Source of the DNA: Erinaceus europaeus
Lineage: Eukaryota > Chordata > Mammalia > Eulipotyphla > Erinaceidae
DNA length: 64,000 nt
Reading direction: 5' to 3'
NCBI RefSeq assembly: GCF_950295315.1
Contig: NW_026647317.1
Span: forward strand, 20,615 to 84,614
Shown: positions 1-9,761 of the stretch, piece after piece
Position numbering within the stretch: the stretch's first letter is position 1
How the letters are laid out: the number at the start of each line of letters is the position of its first letter
Translations under genes and position numbers: made by a program
The notes under the pieces: generated by a model
What the model saw: the letters and a program-made list of their open reading frames with translations, nothing else
Databases searched by the model: none
What the model was told of the DNA's origin: nothing

Positions 1-1222
1 GAGAAAACAGAAAGAATAAAGAGTAACTATGCTCTAGAAAAATATGAATAAAAAATAGAGAATAGTTATTTTCTAGAGAAAAAATAGCTATGACTATCTT
101 CTAGAATTATCTGGACATACCCTTTTAGTGGGGGCACTGTAGACCTTCCAAATGTGGCAAATGGGCTCTGATGCTCTGCCAGCCTAACTCAGCCTTAACC
201 CCCTGCCTGCTTTCCTGCCAGGGCCTTCCTGCCCCAGCCTCCCTGTCCCAGCCTCCTACCCCAGTCTCCTATAGTGGTTTCCTACCTAGCCTGGTCAGCT
301 TTGCCCAGCCTCTTGCCCAGCCTCCTGCCTGGGCCTCCCTGCTGTGGGGCGCTCAGCCTGCTTCAGAAGTGAAACCAGATGGCCAAGCTGGGTGGGAAGG
401 GGTCCCTTCAACAGACCCTGGGGGAAAGCTGAGCTGCTTGTCCCACCCACTGCCCCCATCTGCCCCGAATCGGTTCATCCCTAAGCAACACACACACCCC
501 CATTCCTTTTATGTCTCAATCACCAAGAATCTGATCCTTTATTTAGTCCTGGGACTCAGAAACGAATCCTTTATTTACCTCTGCTGTAATCCCACTTGAG
601 GCTGTGTGTGCAGGATACTGTTGGGGAGCAGACCTCTAGGATTTCAGGGAGTCCCTCCATCAGGGGAGCATGGGAGATGAGGGGGCCAAGTGGAAGCAAG
701 ACCCAGAGGTTGGGGTTCTGGATGAGCACTGGAGGAGGAGTCTTGTTGCTTGGGTTTCTGAGAAGAAGGAGCCTCAGGAGCCTCAGCAGAGGACAGGAAA
801 GCCAGGAGAGCCAGCCTGAAGGTTGGGGTGGGAGTGGGGGGTGGTGGGGAAGGTGGAGGGTTTCCAGGCTCCAGGGAAGCAGTGCCTCAGTTCCCTCCTT
901 TTAGCAGGACCAGAGACACACTACATGGAGGGTCCAGGCCCCCAGGCAGCCTGCTTGCACCTGGTTTCTTCCTCACTGCTGATGTGACAGGCAGGGTTGG
1001 CCCTCTGATGCCTATCTCCAGCAATCCCAGGGTCTTGCTCTGTGCCAGGCCTAGGGTACGATCCAGAGCACTGTCCTCAAGTTCAGGGGACATGTGTAGA
1101 AAGGTGCCAAACTCTGAACAGCTAGGGATGAATAGTAGCTCACTTTGTGATGTGTATGCAGGGCCCAACCCTGGCACCACTTGGGAGTGCAATGGCACCA
1201 GGGGAAGTTCCTAAGGGTAGGA
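1..1222. other. No gene recognised; apparently unique sequence
   Basis: The first 120 bases are AT-rich. The remainder is GC-rich and mildly repetitive (CCTGCC/CAGCCT runs near 200-350), grading towards the minisatellite that follows. Open frames of 100-140 codons exist on both strands but show no domain, no recognisable family and no Kozak or TATA context. I see no SINE or L1 here. Confidence 0.5.
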
Positions 1223-2190
1223 ATCTGGACAGGAGGCTGGGACAGGAGACTGGGGTAGAGGAGCTGGAACAGGAGACTGGGGTAGGGAGGCTGGGACAGG
1301 AGACTGGGATAGGGAGGCTGGGTTAGGGAGGCTGGGACAGGAGACTGAGTTAGGGAGGCTGGGACAGGGAGGCTGGCACAGGAGACTGGGGTACAGAGGC
1401 TGGGACAGGGAGGCTGGGACAAGAAACTGGGGTAGGGAGGCTTGGACAGGGAGGCTGGGACAGGAGACTGAGGTAGGGAGGCTTGGACAGGCGACTGGGG
1501 TAGGGAAGCTGGGACAGGGATGCTGGGGCAGGAGGCTGGGACAGGAGACTGGGGTACAGAGGCTGGGACAGGGAGGCTGGGACAGGAAACTGAGGTAGGA
1601 AGGCTGGGGCAGGAGACTGGGGTAGGGAGGCTGGGACAGGGAGGCTGGGGCAGGAGGCTGGGACAGGAGACTGGGGTAGGGCGGCTGGGACAAGAGGTGG
1701 GGACAGGAGACTGGGGTAGGGAGGCTGGGGTAGAGAGGCTGGGACAGGAGGCTGGGGTAGGGAGGCTGGGACAGGGAGGCTGGCACAGGAGACTTGGGCA
1801 GGGAGGCTGGGACAGGAGACTGAGGTAGGGAGGCTGGGACAGAGAGGCTGGCACAGGAGATTGGGGTAGGGAGGCTGGGACAGGGAGGCTGGGGCAGGAG
1901 ACTGGGGTATGGAGGCTGGGACAAGAGGCTGGGACAGGAGACTGGGGTAGGGAGGCTGGAACAGGTGACTGGGGTAAGGAGGCTGGGACATGTGACTGGG
2001 GTAGGGAGGCTGGGACTGGAGACTGGGACAGGAGGCTGGGGTAGGGAGGCTGGGACAGGAGAGTGGGATAGGGAGGCTGGGACAGGAGACTGGGGTAGGG
2101 AGGTTGGGACAGAAGACTGGGGTAGGGAAGCTGGTACAGGAGGCTGGGGCAGGAGACTGGGGTAGGGAGACCGGGGCAGGGAGGCCCAGG
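1223..2190. repeat. G-rich minisatellite, composite unit about 27 bp
   Basis: About 970 bp of imperfect tandem copies of a 14-mer (gggaggctgggaca) alternating with a 13-mer (ggagactggggta). Some copies are single 14-mers, so the period is irregular. The + strand is strongly G-rich with many GG/GGG runs. Because 27 is a multiple of 3 and the unit lacks stop codons, several minus-strand frames stay open for more than 200 codons as Pro/Ser/Leu/Gln repeats; I treat these as non-coding. Confidence 0.95.
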
Positions 2191-2374
2191 CTGAAGACCA
2201 GATAATAGGTTGGGGCTTAGTTAGGATGGCAGAGCCTCAGGTCTGCTGTGCCCCACTGAAGGGCATGTCCACATAATTCTAAAAGATGATACTTTTTTTT
2301 TTCTCTAGCAGATAGTTAGTCTCTATTTTTCTATCCTTATTTCTCTACTCTTCTTTCTTTCTTTCTTTCTTTTT

Positions 2375-2652
2375 TTTCTCCAGGGTTATTGCTGGGGCTC
2401 GGTGCTTGCACAACAAATCCACTGCTCCTGGTGGCCATTTTTCTTTTCTTTTTTCTTTTTATTGGATAGGACGGAGAGAGAAATTGAGATGGGTGGGGGA
2501 GATAGAGAGACAATAGGAGACTGGATTCACCATTTGTGAAGTGACCCTCTGCAGGTGGGTGGGGAGAGATGGGGGCTCAAACTGGGATCCTTGTATGGGT
2601 CTTTGAGCTTCGTAGTATGTGCTTAACCAGGTCTGCCCCCCCCCACTCACAT
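2375..2652 (-). mobile_element. SINE-A copy, minus orientation
   Basis: Reads in minus sense from the tRNA-like head (complement near 2590-2645) through the pyrimidine-rich body to the tail beside a TTTC-rich tract at 2350-2375. It shares the 'ggataggac.gagagaaat' block with the other SINE-A copies. It is moderately diverged. Confidence 0.8.
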
Positions 2653-2788
2653 TCTGTTTTCTCTAGAGGTAGTTACTCTCTATTCTATCCTTTTTTCTTT
2701 TAATTTTTTTAAAAAGTATTTATTTTATTTATTTATTCCCTTTTGTTGCCCTTGTTGTTTTCTTTTTCTTTAGAGGTAGTTACTCTAT

Positions 2789-3205
2789 GGACTGGGGAGA
2801 CAGCATAACAGTTTATGCACACTTTCATGCCTGAGGCACCAAATATCCCAGGTTTACCCACCTCCAGTGGTGTCTTCCTGCGTTTTGTTTGTTTGCATGT
2901 TTTATCTTTCTTTCTCTCTCCATCTCTTTCGCTTAATGAAAAAAGAAAAAAAAAAAAAGGTCTGGGGTCAGATAGCATAATGGTTAGATCTTCATGCATG
3001 AGGCACTGGAGAAGTTCTAGGCCCTGAGTTTAGCAGTGCTCTTAGGTGGGGGGAGAAGAAAGAAAGAGAAAGGAAAGAAAAAAATGGGGGCCTAGGAATT
3101 GTAACAGTGAATATAGCATTGGACTCTTAAGCATAAGGTTTTGATTCCTAGCATTGCATGTGTCAGAGTGATTCCCTAATTCACCTCCTCTCTCAGTCTC
3201 TCCTT
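2789..3205 (+). mobile_element. Cluster of three SINE-C-like copies
   Basis: Three degenerate heads of the 'agcataa.ggtta.gc' type begin near 2789, 2960 and 3085. Each is followed by a box-B-like 'ggtt...tccc' segment and a CTCTCT/A-rich tail. The first two are separated by an A-rich tail at 2938-2960. They are old enough that the exact ends are uncertain. Confidence 0.6.
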
Positions 3206-4160
3206 AAAAAACTCAACACCTTTGTGGGCCCCCATAGGATCTTGTCCTCAACTTGGATCAACAATGTTAGAGAATGTTCCATCTTCTGAAGGGAGGATGG
3301 ACAAAATACTCTATGCTACACCTGAGGAAGATGGGTCCTGAAACTGAGGCAGCTTGGAACGTTCCTACTCATGACCACAGAATGTGAGCTCAGATCTACA
3401 GGGAGGCAGAGGTCACATAGGCTCCTAAGATGAATATGGGCCCCAGACCACACCAAATCGATGGGGTTTGCAGTCAACAATATTTATACCCCTTCCCCAT
3501 ATTAGGGAGCTACTCTCTTTCCTGATCCAGTTTTCTGGTCCTTTTGCCAGCCATGACATCATCTCCCCAGACAATAACTTGGATCCACCTGCATATCAGA
3601 TTTCAGGCTCAGGGGAAAAACAACAACAACAACAACAACAAAACTAGTATAGCCACAGACCCTTTGGAATATAACTAAAATATGCCTATTTGCTATCTAC
3701 AGAATAGAGGACCCCCAACTCTTCATCTGCACTATTCCAGCCTTTAGGTTCATGATTGGTCAACAATTTGTTTGGCTTTGTATGTTAACTCTCTTTTCAA
3801 CCACCATGTTCCAGATGCTAACATGATGCCGGCCAGACTTCCCTGGACAGACGACCCCACCAATGTGTCCTGAGCTCTGTTTTCCCAGAGCCCTTCCCCA
3901 CTAGGGAAAGAGAGAGACAGGCTAGGAGTATGGATCAACCTGTCAATGCCCATGTTCAGCGGGGAAGCAATTGCAGAAGCCAGACCTTCCACCTTCTGCA
4001 TCCCACAATGACCATCTCCCAGAGGATTAAAGAATAGGAAAACTATCAGGGGAGGGGATGGGATACGGAGAGCTGGCAGTGGGAATTGTGTGAAGCTGTA
4101 CCCCTCTTATCCTATGGTTTAGTCAATGTTTCCTTTTTATAAATAAAAAATTAAAACAAC
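3206..4160 (+). mobile_element. Family X element, 3' half
   Basis: Starts at 'cacctttgtgggccccca' and runs through the family hallmarks: 'gaccacagaatgtgagctc' (about 3372), 'gtcaacaatttgtttgg' (about 3760) and 'ggtggg.attgtgtg' near 4080. It ends in an ATAAATAAAAAATTAAA tail at 4138-4155. An (AAC)n tract sits at 3619-3640. This is a 5'-truncated poly(A)-tailed retroposon of unassigned type. Confidence 0.75.
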
Positions 4161-4167
4161 AACAACA

Positions 4168-4345
4168 AAGGCAGGCCAGATAGCATAATGGTTATGCAAA
4201 AAGACTGTTATGCGTGAGGCTCCAATATCCCAGGTTTAGTCCCCCAAACCACCATAAGCCAGAGCTGAGCAGTGCTCTGGGAAAAAAAAAAAATCAACAA
4301 ATAAAAAAGAAAAACAAAAACAAAAACAAAGCCCAACAAGGAGTG
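4168..4345 (+). mobile_element. SINE-C copy
   Basis: The head 'ggccagatagcataatggtt' is followed by a box-B-like 'caggtttagtccc', then 'agccagagctgagcagtgct', then A-rich runs to 4345. It is a well-preserved example of the family. Confidence 0.8.
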
Positions 4346-4509
4346 ATGAAATCACTATGCATTCCAGGACTGCCGTACCCTGCACACCCCCCACCAAAAA
4401 AAGTGTCAAAAAGTTATGCTTTTCTTTCTTACTAGAGCACTGATCAGCTCTGGGGTATAGCGGTGCTGCTGGGACTGAACCTGGGATTTTTGAAGTCTCA
4501 GGCATAAGA

Positions 4510-4950
4510 GTCTCTTTGTGACCTGGTGTGAGCTCTGCAAGGAAGCTGCTTTCAACCTGGGAATATCGGGAAAGGCCACCACTTTCCAGATGCTAAGATA
4601 ACACCACTGGACTTCCCTGGGCAGATGACTGCACCAATGTGTCCTGGAGGCCTGCTTCCCAGGGGCCTTCTCCACTAGGGAAAGAGAGAGACAGACTGGG
4701 AGTATGGATCGACCTGCCAACACCCATGTTCAGTGGGGAAGTAATTACAGAAGCCAGACCTTCCACATTCTGCATACCCCAATGACCTTGGATCCATACT
4801 CCCAGAGGGTTAAAGAATAGGAAAGCTATAAGGGGAGGGGATGGGATACGGAGATCTGGTGGTGGGAATTGTATCTAATTATATCCCTCTTATCCTATGG
4901 TCTTGTCAATGTTTCCATTTTATAAATAAAAATGAAAAAAAAAGTCTCTT
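4510..4950 (+). mobile_element. Family X 5'-truncated insertion with target-site duplication
   Basis: A family X 3' segment (from about 4585 'ttccagatgctaa') ends in 'ataaataaaaatgaaaaaaa' near 4943. It is flanked by 'gtctctttg' at about 4511 and again at about 4945, a likely 9-bp or longer target-site duplication. It interrupts a SINE-C remnant that is continuous in the related flanks near 36440 and 56170. Confidence 0.7.
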
Positions 4951-5404
4951 TGCATAACCATTATGTTATCTACTCCCCACACTGTCAGAGGGTTAATTAA
5001 CTAAAACAAAGATGGACAAAGTGGGGAAGGGCCTACCTGAGGGTTTCTAGCATTCATCCCAGCAAAGGCAGACTGGCAGTAAGAGGAAGGGATTATCAGG
5101 CATACTCAGGGTGTAGTGTTGGGGGGCCATGGGGAGAGCTACTCACAGGGGCTTTACTCTTTCTGACTCCTCCTAATTCCTTCAAAACCTCACCTGCTGG
5201 CTGGGCCAAGAGACACTGGGCAGGCTCTCCAAATGCCACTTCCCAAGCTGCCTCTCCCCAGCCCAGTATGGCCAGTCCTTGCGCCTCAGCCTGGCTGGGT
5301 CCTTTACCCAATTGCTGTCCAGCATCCATGCTGCACAAAGGGTGTTAGCACCATTATATGGGGTTCCTCAGGACAGTGGAGCCTGCTGCTTGCTTCCTGT
5401 GTTG

Positions 5405-5408
<4 letters not shown>

Positions 5409-5441
<33 letters not shown>
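5409..5441. repeat. (CT)n microsatellite
   Basis: Uninterrupted CT repeat of about 33 bp within the conserved 3' flank of PRR23 copy A. The paralogous positions near 36905 and 55690 carry shorter, interrupted versions. Confidence 0.95.
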
Positions 5442-5442
<1 letters not shown>

Positions 5443-5678
5443 CAGTGATTCCAAGGCTCAGGGAGGCAGCTCAGTGGTAGAAAGCCAGCCAGGTTCTCAT
5501 GCCTGAAATGCTGGGCTTGGTCTCTGCCCCCCACTTACTAACTAGGAAAACAAAGACCAAATGACATCTTAAATGGCAACTAAGCCTTGGTGAATTAATT
5601 TCTCCTCCTTCCCCCCTCCCCTCCCTTCCTGCCCTTTTCTTCCTTTTCCACCTTTCTGTCTCATTAAAAGGAAGGAAA

Positions 5679-6026
5679 GGGGGATCGAGTGGTGGCGCAG
5701 TGGGTTAAGTGCATGTGGCCCAAAGCGCAGGGACCGGATTAAAGATCCCGGTTCGAGTCCCGGCTCCCCACCTGCAGGGGAGTCGCTTCACAGGCAGTGA
5801 AGCAGGTCTGCAGGTGTCTGTCTTTCTTCCCCCTCTCTGTCTTCCCCTCCTCTCTCCATTTCTCTCTGTCCTATCCAACAATGAACAACATCAACAATGG
5901 GAATAATAATAACCACAACGAGGCTACAACAACAAGGGCAACAAAAAGGGGGAAAAATGGCCTCCAGGAGCGGTGGATTCATGGTGCAGTCACCGAGCCC
6001 AGCAATAACCCTGGAGAAAAAAGAAA
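5679..6026 (+). mobile_element. SINE-A insertion with perfect target-site duplication
   Basis: Full-length copy: tRNA-like head 'ggtggcgcagtgggttaag', box-B-like 'ggttcgagtccc' near 5750, 'aagcaggtctgcaggtgtct', then the CAA/AAT-rich tail. The duplication 'aaaaggaaggaaa' lies at 5666-5678 and 6027-6039. The paralogous sites at about 37160 and 55440 are empty, so this insertion happened only in the A copy. Confidence 0.93.
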
Positions 6027-6643
6027 AAAAGGAAGGAAAAAAATGGTGTGGGGAGCAACCCAGAGAGAAAGGGTCAGGTGTGGCACTCTGGCATTCCTTC
6101 TGACTGCAGGGTAGACCATCTGCTTTGCCCTGTGTGTGGCCCAGGTTGGAGACTCTGGCACCACATGAGGTCCCCCATGGTGGTGGTGGCTATGGTGGTG
6201 CTGGGGGTGGGGGGACGGGGTCCTGGTGCTTTGGGCTCCGGTGGCTATCTCCCTGCATCCACCACTAGGGGCAGAGCTGGGACAGTGTCCAGAGCTCTTG
6301 AATCTGCCACCTGCCTATTTGAGAGGAAGGGTGTGTATGGTTGCCAGAAGTGGAGGGATTTGCTGAGTCCCACAGCAGAAGAAAGATGTGCTCTCCTTTA
6401 CACTGTTTGCTTACAGCTTCAGTTTCCAATAACCCTATTAAGTAAGTTCAGTGAGGACTTAGGATGTTCCAGCATTTTACACAGGGAAGGGGGGCACCTA
6501 GCATGTTAGGCCTGTGGGGGGTCTGAATGTCCTCTGACTACCCAAATCCTATCTCAATCACTCTCACAACTTCTTATGAAAACTCATTAGGGGTTTTTAT
6601 ATTATGTCATCTGTAAATAGTGACAATTTTCATGCTTCCTTAC

Positions 6644-6980
6644 TGCCGGGCTAGCTTCGCGGGCGGGAGAGAGAGATGACCAGGGACTCATGGCTGAGTG
6701 GTACGCAGTTCAGTCTTTATTCATGTGGAACGCAGCACAATCTAAGCTATCTCTAATCACTATCTAGTCCTTATATCTCCTGAGGTGGAAGAGTCAGGTC
6801 TGAAGAGGATGTACTTAGGGTAGGGGGTGGGGAGAAGGAAAAAGTGTGCAAAACAATGAGTATAAACCAATGCCCTGGAGGTAGGGTGGTACTTAGTTAA
6901 CAGTGGTTATGTAAATAGAACATAGTGTTAAGCAGGGATTAAACCAATGAAACAGAAGGGGTCTTAGAAGCATACCAACA
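6644..6980 (-). mobile_element. Solo LTR, ERV-like, 6-bp target-site duplication
   Basis: A 337-bp element reading TGTTGGT...CCCGGCA in minus sense, so it has TG/CA ends. In that orientation it carries a TATA-like 'gatataagga' and a downstream AATAAA ('gaataaagactgaac'). It is bounded by CCTTAC at 6638-6643 and 6981-6986. The same LTR with the same duplication is at 54493-54830 in the inverted copy, while the paralogous site near copy C (about 37770) is empty. A 6-bp duplication is usual for class II (beta-like) retroviral LTRs. No internal viral gene is present. Confidence 0.88.
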
Positions 6981-7279
6981 CCTTACAGTGGGCATTTTCC
7001 CCTTCATCTTTCTTATCTAATTGTTCTGACCAGTGCTGCCAATAACAGGATGAATGCAGGTTCATTCTTGCCTTGTTCTAGGCTGCAATGGGTAAATGGG
7101 AGGGGGGGCTCATGCTGAGAACAGGTGGCTGCAGGTCTTGGGGTGAGGCCTCATGGGGCTTTAGTGTGCCCAGGGTGCCGTGGACTGGGATAATGCAGAT
7201 TATGTGGAAGCTATGAACACATTTCATATCATAGATAATAACCATCCAGCCATTAGGTAATTTCTTCTACAATAATGAC

Positions 7280-7285
7280 TTTATT
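7280..7285 (-). promoter_or_regulatory. Putative poly(A) signal of PRR23 copy A
   Basis: AATAAA in minus sense, about 350 bases beyond the ancestral stop codon of copy A. It is conserved at 38067-38072 (copy C) and 54188-54193 (copy E). Copies B and D have a different 3' flank and lack it. Confidence 0.55.
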
Positions 7286-7632
7286 CATGTCTTCTAGAAG
7301 GCTGAATGTTAAATATTAAGGGGAAAACACCAAGAATGAAAACAATGCTTCTAACCATCTCTATAAAGTTAAGGTAAGTCAGGCAGAGAGGTGTGAAGAG
7401 CCCTGGTCGGGTATCTCAGTGTGACTTTCAGCTTCAGAGGTGAGGTCTAGAATCTTCTGCTCATGCTGCTCCATCATGTCACACACAGTCAGTGAGCAAA
7501 CAGGGAAACTGGAATTGCACCTGAGGGGCTTGTCCCAGGTGGATAGAGTCAGGTCAGAGGTTCCAGATTCTCCAGGGTCTCTGGGTGGGTGGGAAGGAGG
7601 CAGGCTACATGTGCAGAGGGGAATGAGGGGGT

Positions 7633-8419
7633 TCATTCCTGGAACAGGCGCCTGCGGGCCTTGGGGTGAGGCCCCATGGGGCATTTGGGGAGCTTTGAGG
7701 GGCTGGGGGAAAGAGGCAGAGGTCTGAGCACAGAGTTGAGGAGCAGCTCCTGAACCTGTGACTGGAGGCTAAAGTAGGACTCAGAGGAGCTTCTCTGTGG
7801 ACTGGGGGTGGGGGCCCAAATGGAGGGCTCTGCCAGGCAGCCCTGAAGGTGCAGCTGAGAGCAGCAGTCCTGGCTGGTAGCCCGGGTCTGGGCTCATGTA
7901 AGGCTGGTGGCCCGTAGGGTGCTCAGAGGCCTCTAGCTCCAGGTAATAAATCTGATAGATGTCTTCTTGCAGGATAATAACGTGGTAGACCTCTCCGGGC
8001 AGGACAAACAGCTGATAGTTTTCTTCCTGGGCGTCCTCAAGTGCAGGGGCCTCTTCCTGGTCCTCCTGCAGCTCAGCGGCGATCTCATCGAGAGGGGCGT
8101 GCAGGTCACAAGCCTCTTCCGGGAGGCCCTGCAGCTCGCAGGCCTCTTCCAGGGGTTCCTGAAGCTCACAGTTGTCTTCGCTGGGCTCCTGCACCTCGCA
8201 GACCTCTTCATGGGAGACCGTCCCCAGGAAGTGTGTCTCCAAGTCGCTGGGGTCAATGACGATGACATTGTCCAGAGCCCCAAGGTTGCTGCAGCTCAGT
8301 CCGTTCACGGGTTCCCCACACTCACCAGTTCTGGGGCGCTTTTCAGGATGGAGTCCTCCAAGCTGAGCTTCCTCCCAGGACGCAGGGAAGTCTCCGGAGC
8401 TGCGGGGTCTCCTGGCCAT
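7633..8419 (-). pseudogene. PRR23: PRR23-like copy A, frameshifted
   Basis: This is a proline-rich protein 23 family member; the biochemical role of the family is unknown. The start is the ATG at 8419 in a good Kozak context (aggATGG), matching the family N-terminus MARRPRSS. About 190 codons then agree with intact copies B and D, including the ten-residue acidic repeats. Relative to copy B, 17 bases are missing at about 7850. The frame therefore shifts and stops at 7781, giving 212 residues and losing the conserved KARRRLFQE end, which survives out of frame to 7633. The TATA box is also degraded. It is divergent to copy B about 1.3 kb away. It could still make a truncated protein, but I favour pseudogene. 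Confidence 0.8.
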
Positions 8420-8599
8420 CCTCTCCAGGGTGGCAAGCTGGATGGCTGGCTCGAGTGCTGGTGGGCAGCTGGAGCTGTAGTCAGGGACAGATCTTCTGCT
8501 CTGAGTTGACCTGCCTGGCTGGGGTGCAGACTCCAGCAACAGCAGGTTGGGTCCTAGCGGCTCTGGGACTCAATCCCTGGATGCAGTTGTCTGGCTCTG

Positions 8600-8745
8600 A
8601 GTGAGGAAGACGTGGTCTGCAGCCTTTTTGCCCCTCTCAGGAGGCTGAGTTAGACGGAGTCAAACGCAGACCCACCCTAATCCTCTCCCCACCCATCTCA
8701 ATCCCATCACAGATCTTCCTGTACTGCCTCCTTGGGGAAGCACGG
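8600..8745 (-). promoter_or_regulatory. Degenerate PRR23 promoter, copy A
   Basis: Homologous to the copy B promoter. The position of TATAAA reads CAAAAA in minus sense (complement of 8625-8630). Flanking blocks 'aggctgcagaccacgtc' and 'ctcactcagagccag' are kept. Transcription from here is likely weakened. Confidence 0.6.
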
Positions 8746-8751
8746 ATTTGA

Positions 8752-9160
8752 GTTTTTTTTTATTTTATTTCTTTATTGGGAAATTAATGTTTTACATTCA
8801 ACAGTAAATGCATAACATTTCCCAGTTTTCCATATAACTATACAACCCCTACTAGGCTCTCTGTCATCCTTTTTGGATCTGTATTCTCCCCCCCACACAC
8901 ACACACACCCCAGTGTCTTTCACTTTGGTGCAATACAGCAATTCCAGTTCAGGTTCTACTTGTGTTTTCTCTTCTGATATTGTTTTTCAGCATCTTCCAG
9001 AAAGTGAGATCATCCCATATTCATCCTTCTATTTCTAACTTATCTGACTTAACATGAATTTTTCAAGCTCCATCCAAGATCAGTTGAAAACCGTGAAGTT
9101 ACCATTTTAATAGCAGAGTAGTATTCCATTGTGTATATATAGCACAACTTGCTCAGCCTT
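8752..9160 (-). mobile_element. 5'-truncated young L1, minus orientation
   Basis: About 400 bp of L1 3' end: the last ORF2 codons (complement of 9000-9160), then a 3' UTR ending in AATAAAGAAAT. It is bounded by 'ttgagtttt' at about 8748 and 9162, a likely target-site duplication. The paralogous site upstream of copy C (about 39585) is empty. The corresponding insertion is also present between D and E. Confidence 0.85.
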
Positions 9161-9206
9161 GAGTTTTCATTTTTGATGGATGCGGTATATATTCCACTCT
9201 TAGCCG

Positions 9207-9300
9207 CACAGGGAGATCTGTGGTGGGATTGGGATGGATGGAGAGAGGATTAGGGTGGGTCTGCCTATGACTTTAGCTCAACCTCCTAAGAGGGGTATAA
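9207..9300 (+). promoter_or_regulatory. Orphan PRR23 promoter fragment with TATA box
   Basis: The stretch from 'cacagggagatctgtggt' to 'ctcctaagaggggtataaag' repeats the promoter of copy B (9459-9560) with about 10-15% divergence. It stops just after TATAAA (9296-9301), where an L1 3' tail begins. No PRR23 coding sequence follows directly, so this looks like the promoter remnant of a lost copy. It is mirrored near 52735-52840. Confidence 0.7.
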
Positions 9301-9432
9301 AGAAGGATGACAGAGGACCTAGTGGGGGTTGTATTGTTTATGGAAAACTGGGAAATGTTATGCATGTACAAACAAATGTATTTACTGTTGAATGTAAAAC
9401 ATTAATTTCCCAATAAAGAAATAAAAAAAAAA
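9301..9432 (+). mobile_element. L1 3' terminal fragment, plus orientation
   Basis: About 130 bp of young L1 3' UTR ('ggatgacagaggacctagtg' to 'ccaataaagaaataaaa'), joined at its 5' side to the orphan promoter fragment and at its 3' side to the copy B promoter. It is the same tail as the full-length L1 near 29260. Confidence 0.85.
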
Positions 9433-9458
9433 ACCCAAATCCGTGCTTCCCCAAGGAG

Positions 9459-9580
9459 GCAGCACAGGGAGATCTGTGATAGGATTGGGATGGGTGGTGA
9501 GAGGATTAGGGTGGGTCTGTGTGTGACTATAACTCAGCCTCCTGAGAGGATATAAAGGCTGCGGACCACGTCTTCCTCAC
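9459..9580 (+). promoter_or_regulatory. PRR23 copy B core promoter, TATA box at 9551-9556
   Basis: TATAAAGG lies 211 bases before the start codon, followed by the conserved 'ctgcggaccacgtc' and 'ctcactcagagcc', where I expect the transcription start (about 9578-9590). Copy D keeps the same TATAAA; copies A and C have lost it. Confidence 0.65.
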
Positions 9581-9761
9581 TCAGAGCCAGACGACTGCAT
9601 CCAGGGATTGAATCCCAGAACCGCTAGGACCCAACCTGCTGTTGCTGGAGTCTGCACCCCAGCCAGGCAAGTCAACTCAGAGCAGAAGATTTGTCCCTGT
9701 CTACAGCTCTAGCCGCCCACCTGCCCTTGAGCCAGCCGGCCAGCTCGCCACCCTGGAGAGG

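Noticed and set aside
1051..2165. Long Pro/Ser/Gln-rich and Gly-rich frames on both strands
   Set aside because: They lie in the minisatellite; several frames are open at once, as expected from a stop-free 27-bp unit.
5690..5770. tRNA-like segments in SINE heads
   Set aside because: They are SINE promoters embedded in full-length retroposons with bodies and tails, not tRNA genes.
7967..8509. 180-codon open frame antisense to PRR23 copies (also at 9672-10214, 38823-39350, 51804-52349)
   Set aside because: Shadow of the real gene: GC-rich, repeat-containing coding DNA with few stops on the other strand; no independent start context or family.
9642..9761. Upstream extension of the copy B frame (40 codons before MARRPRSS)
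   Set aside because: It begins at a non-ATG codon and is 5' UTR by comparison with the family N-terminus; the ATG at 9762 has a strong Kozak context.
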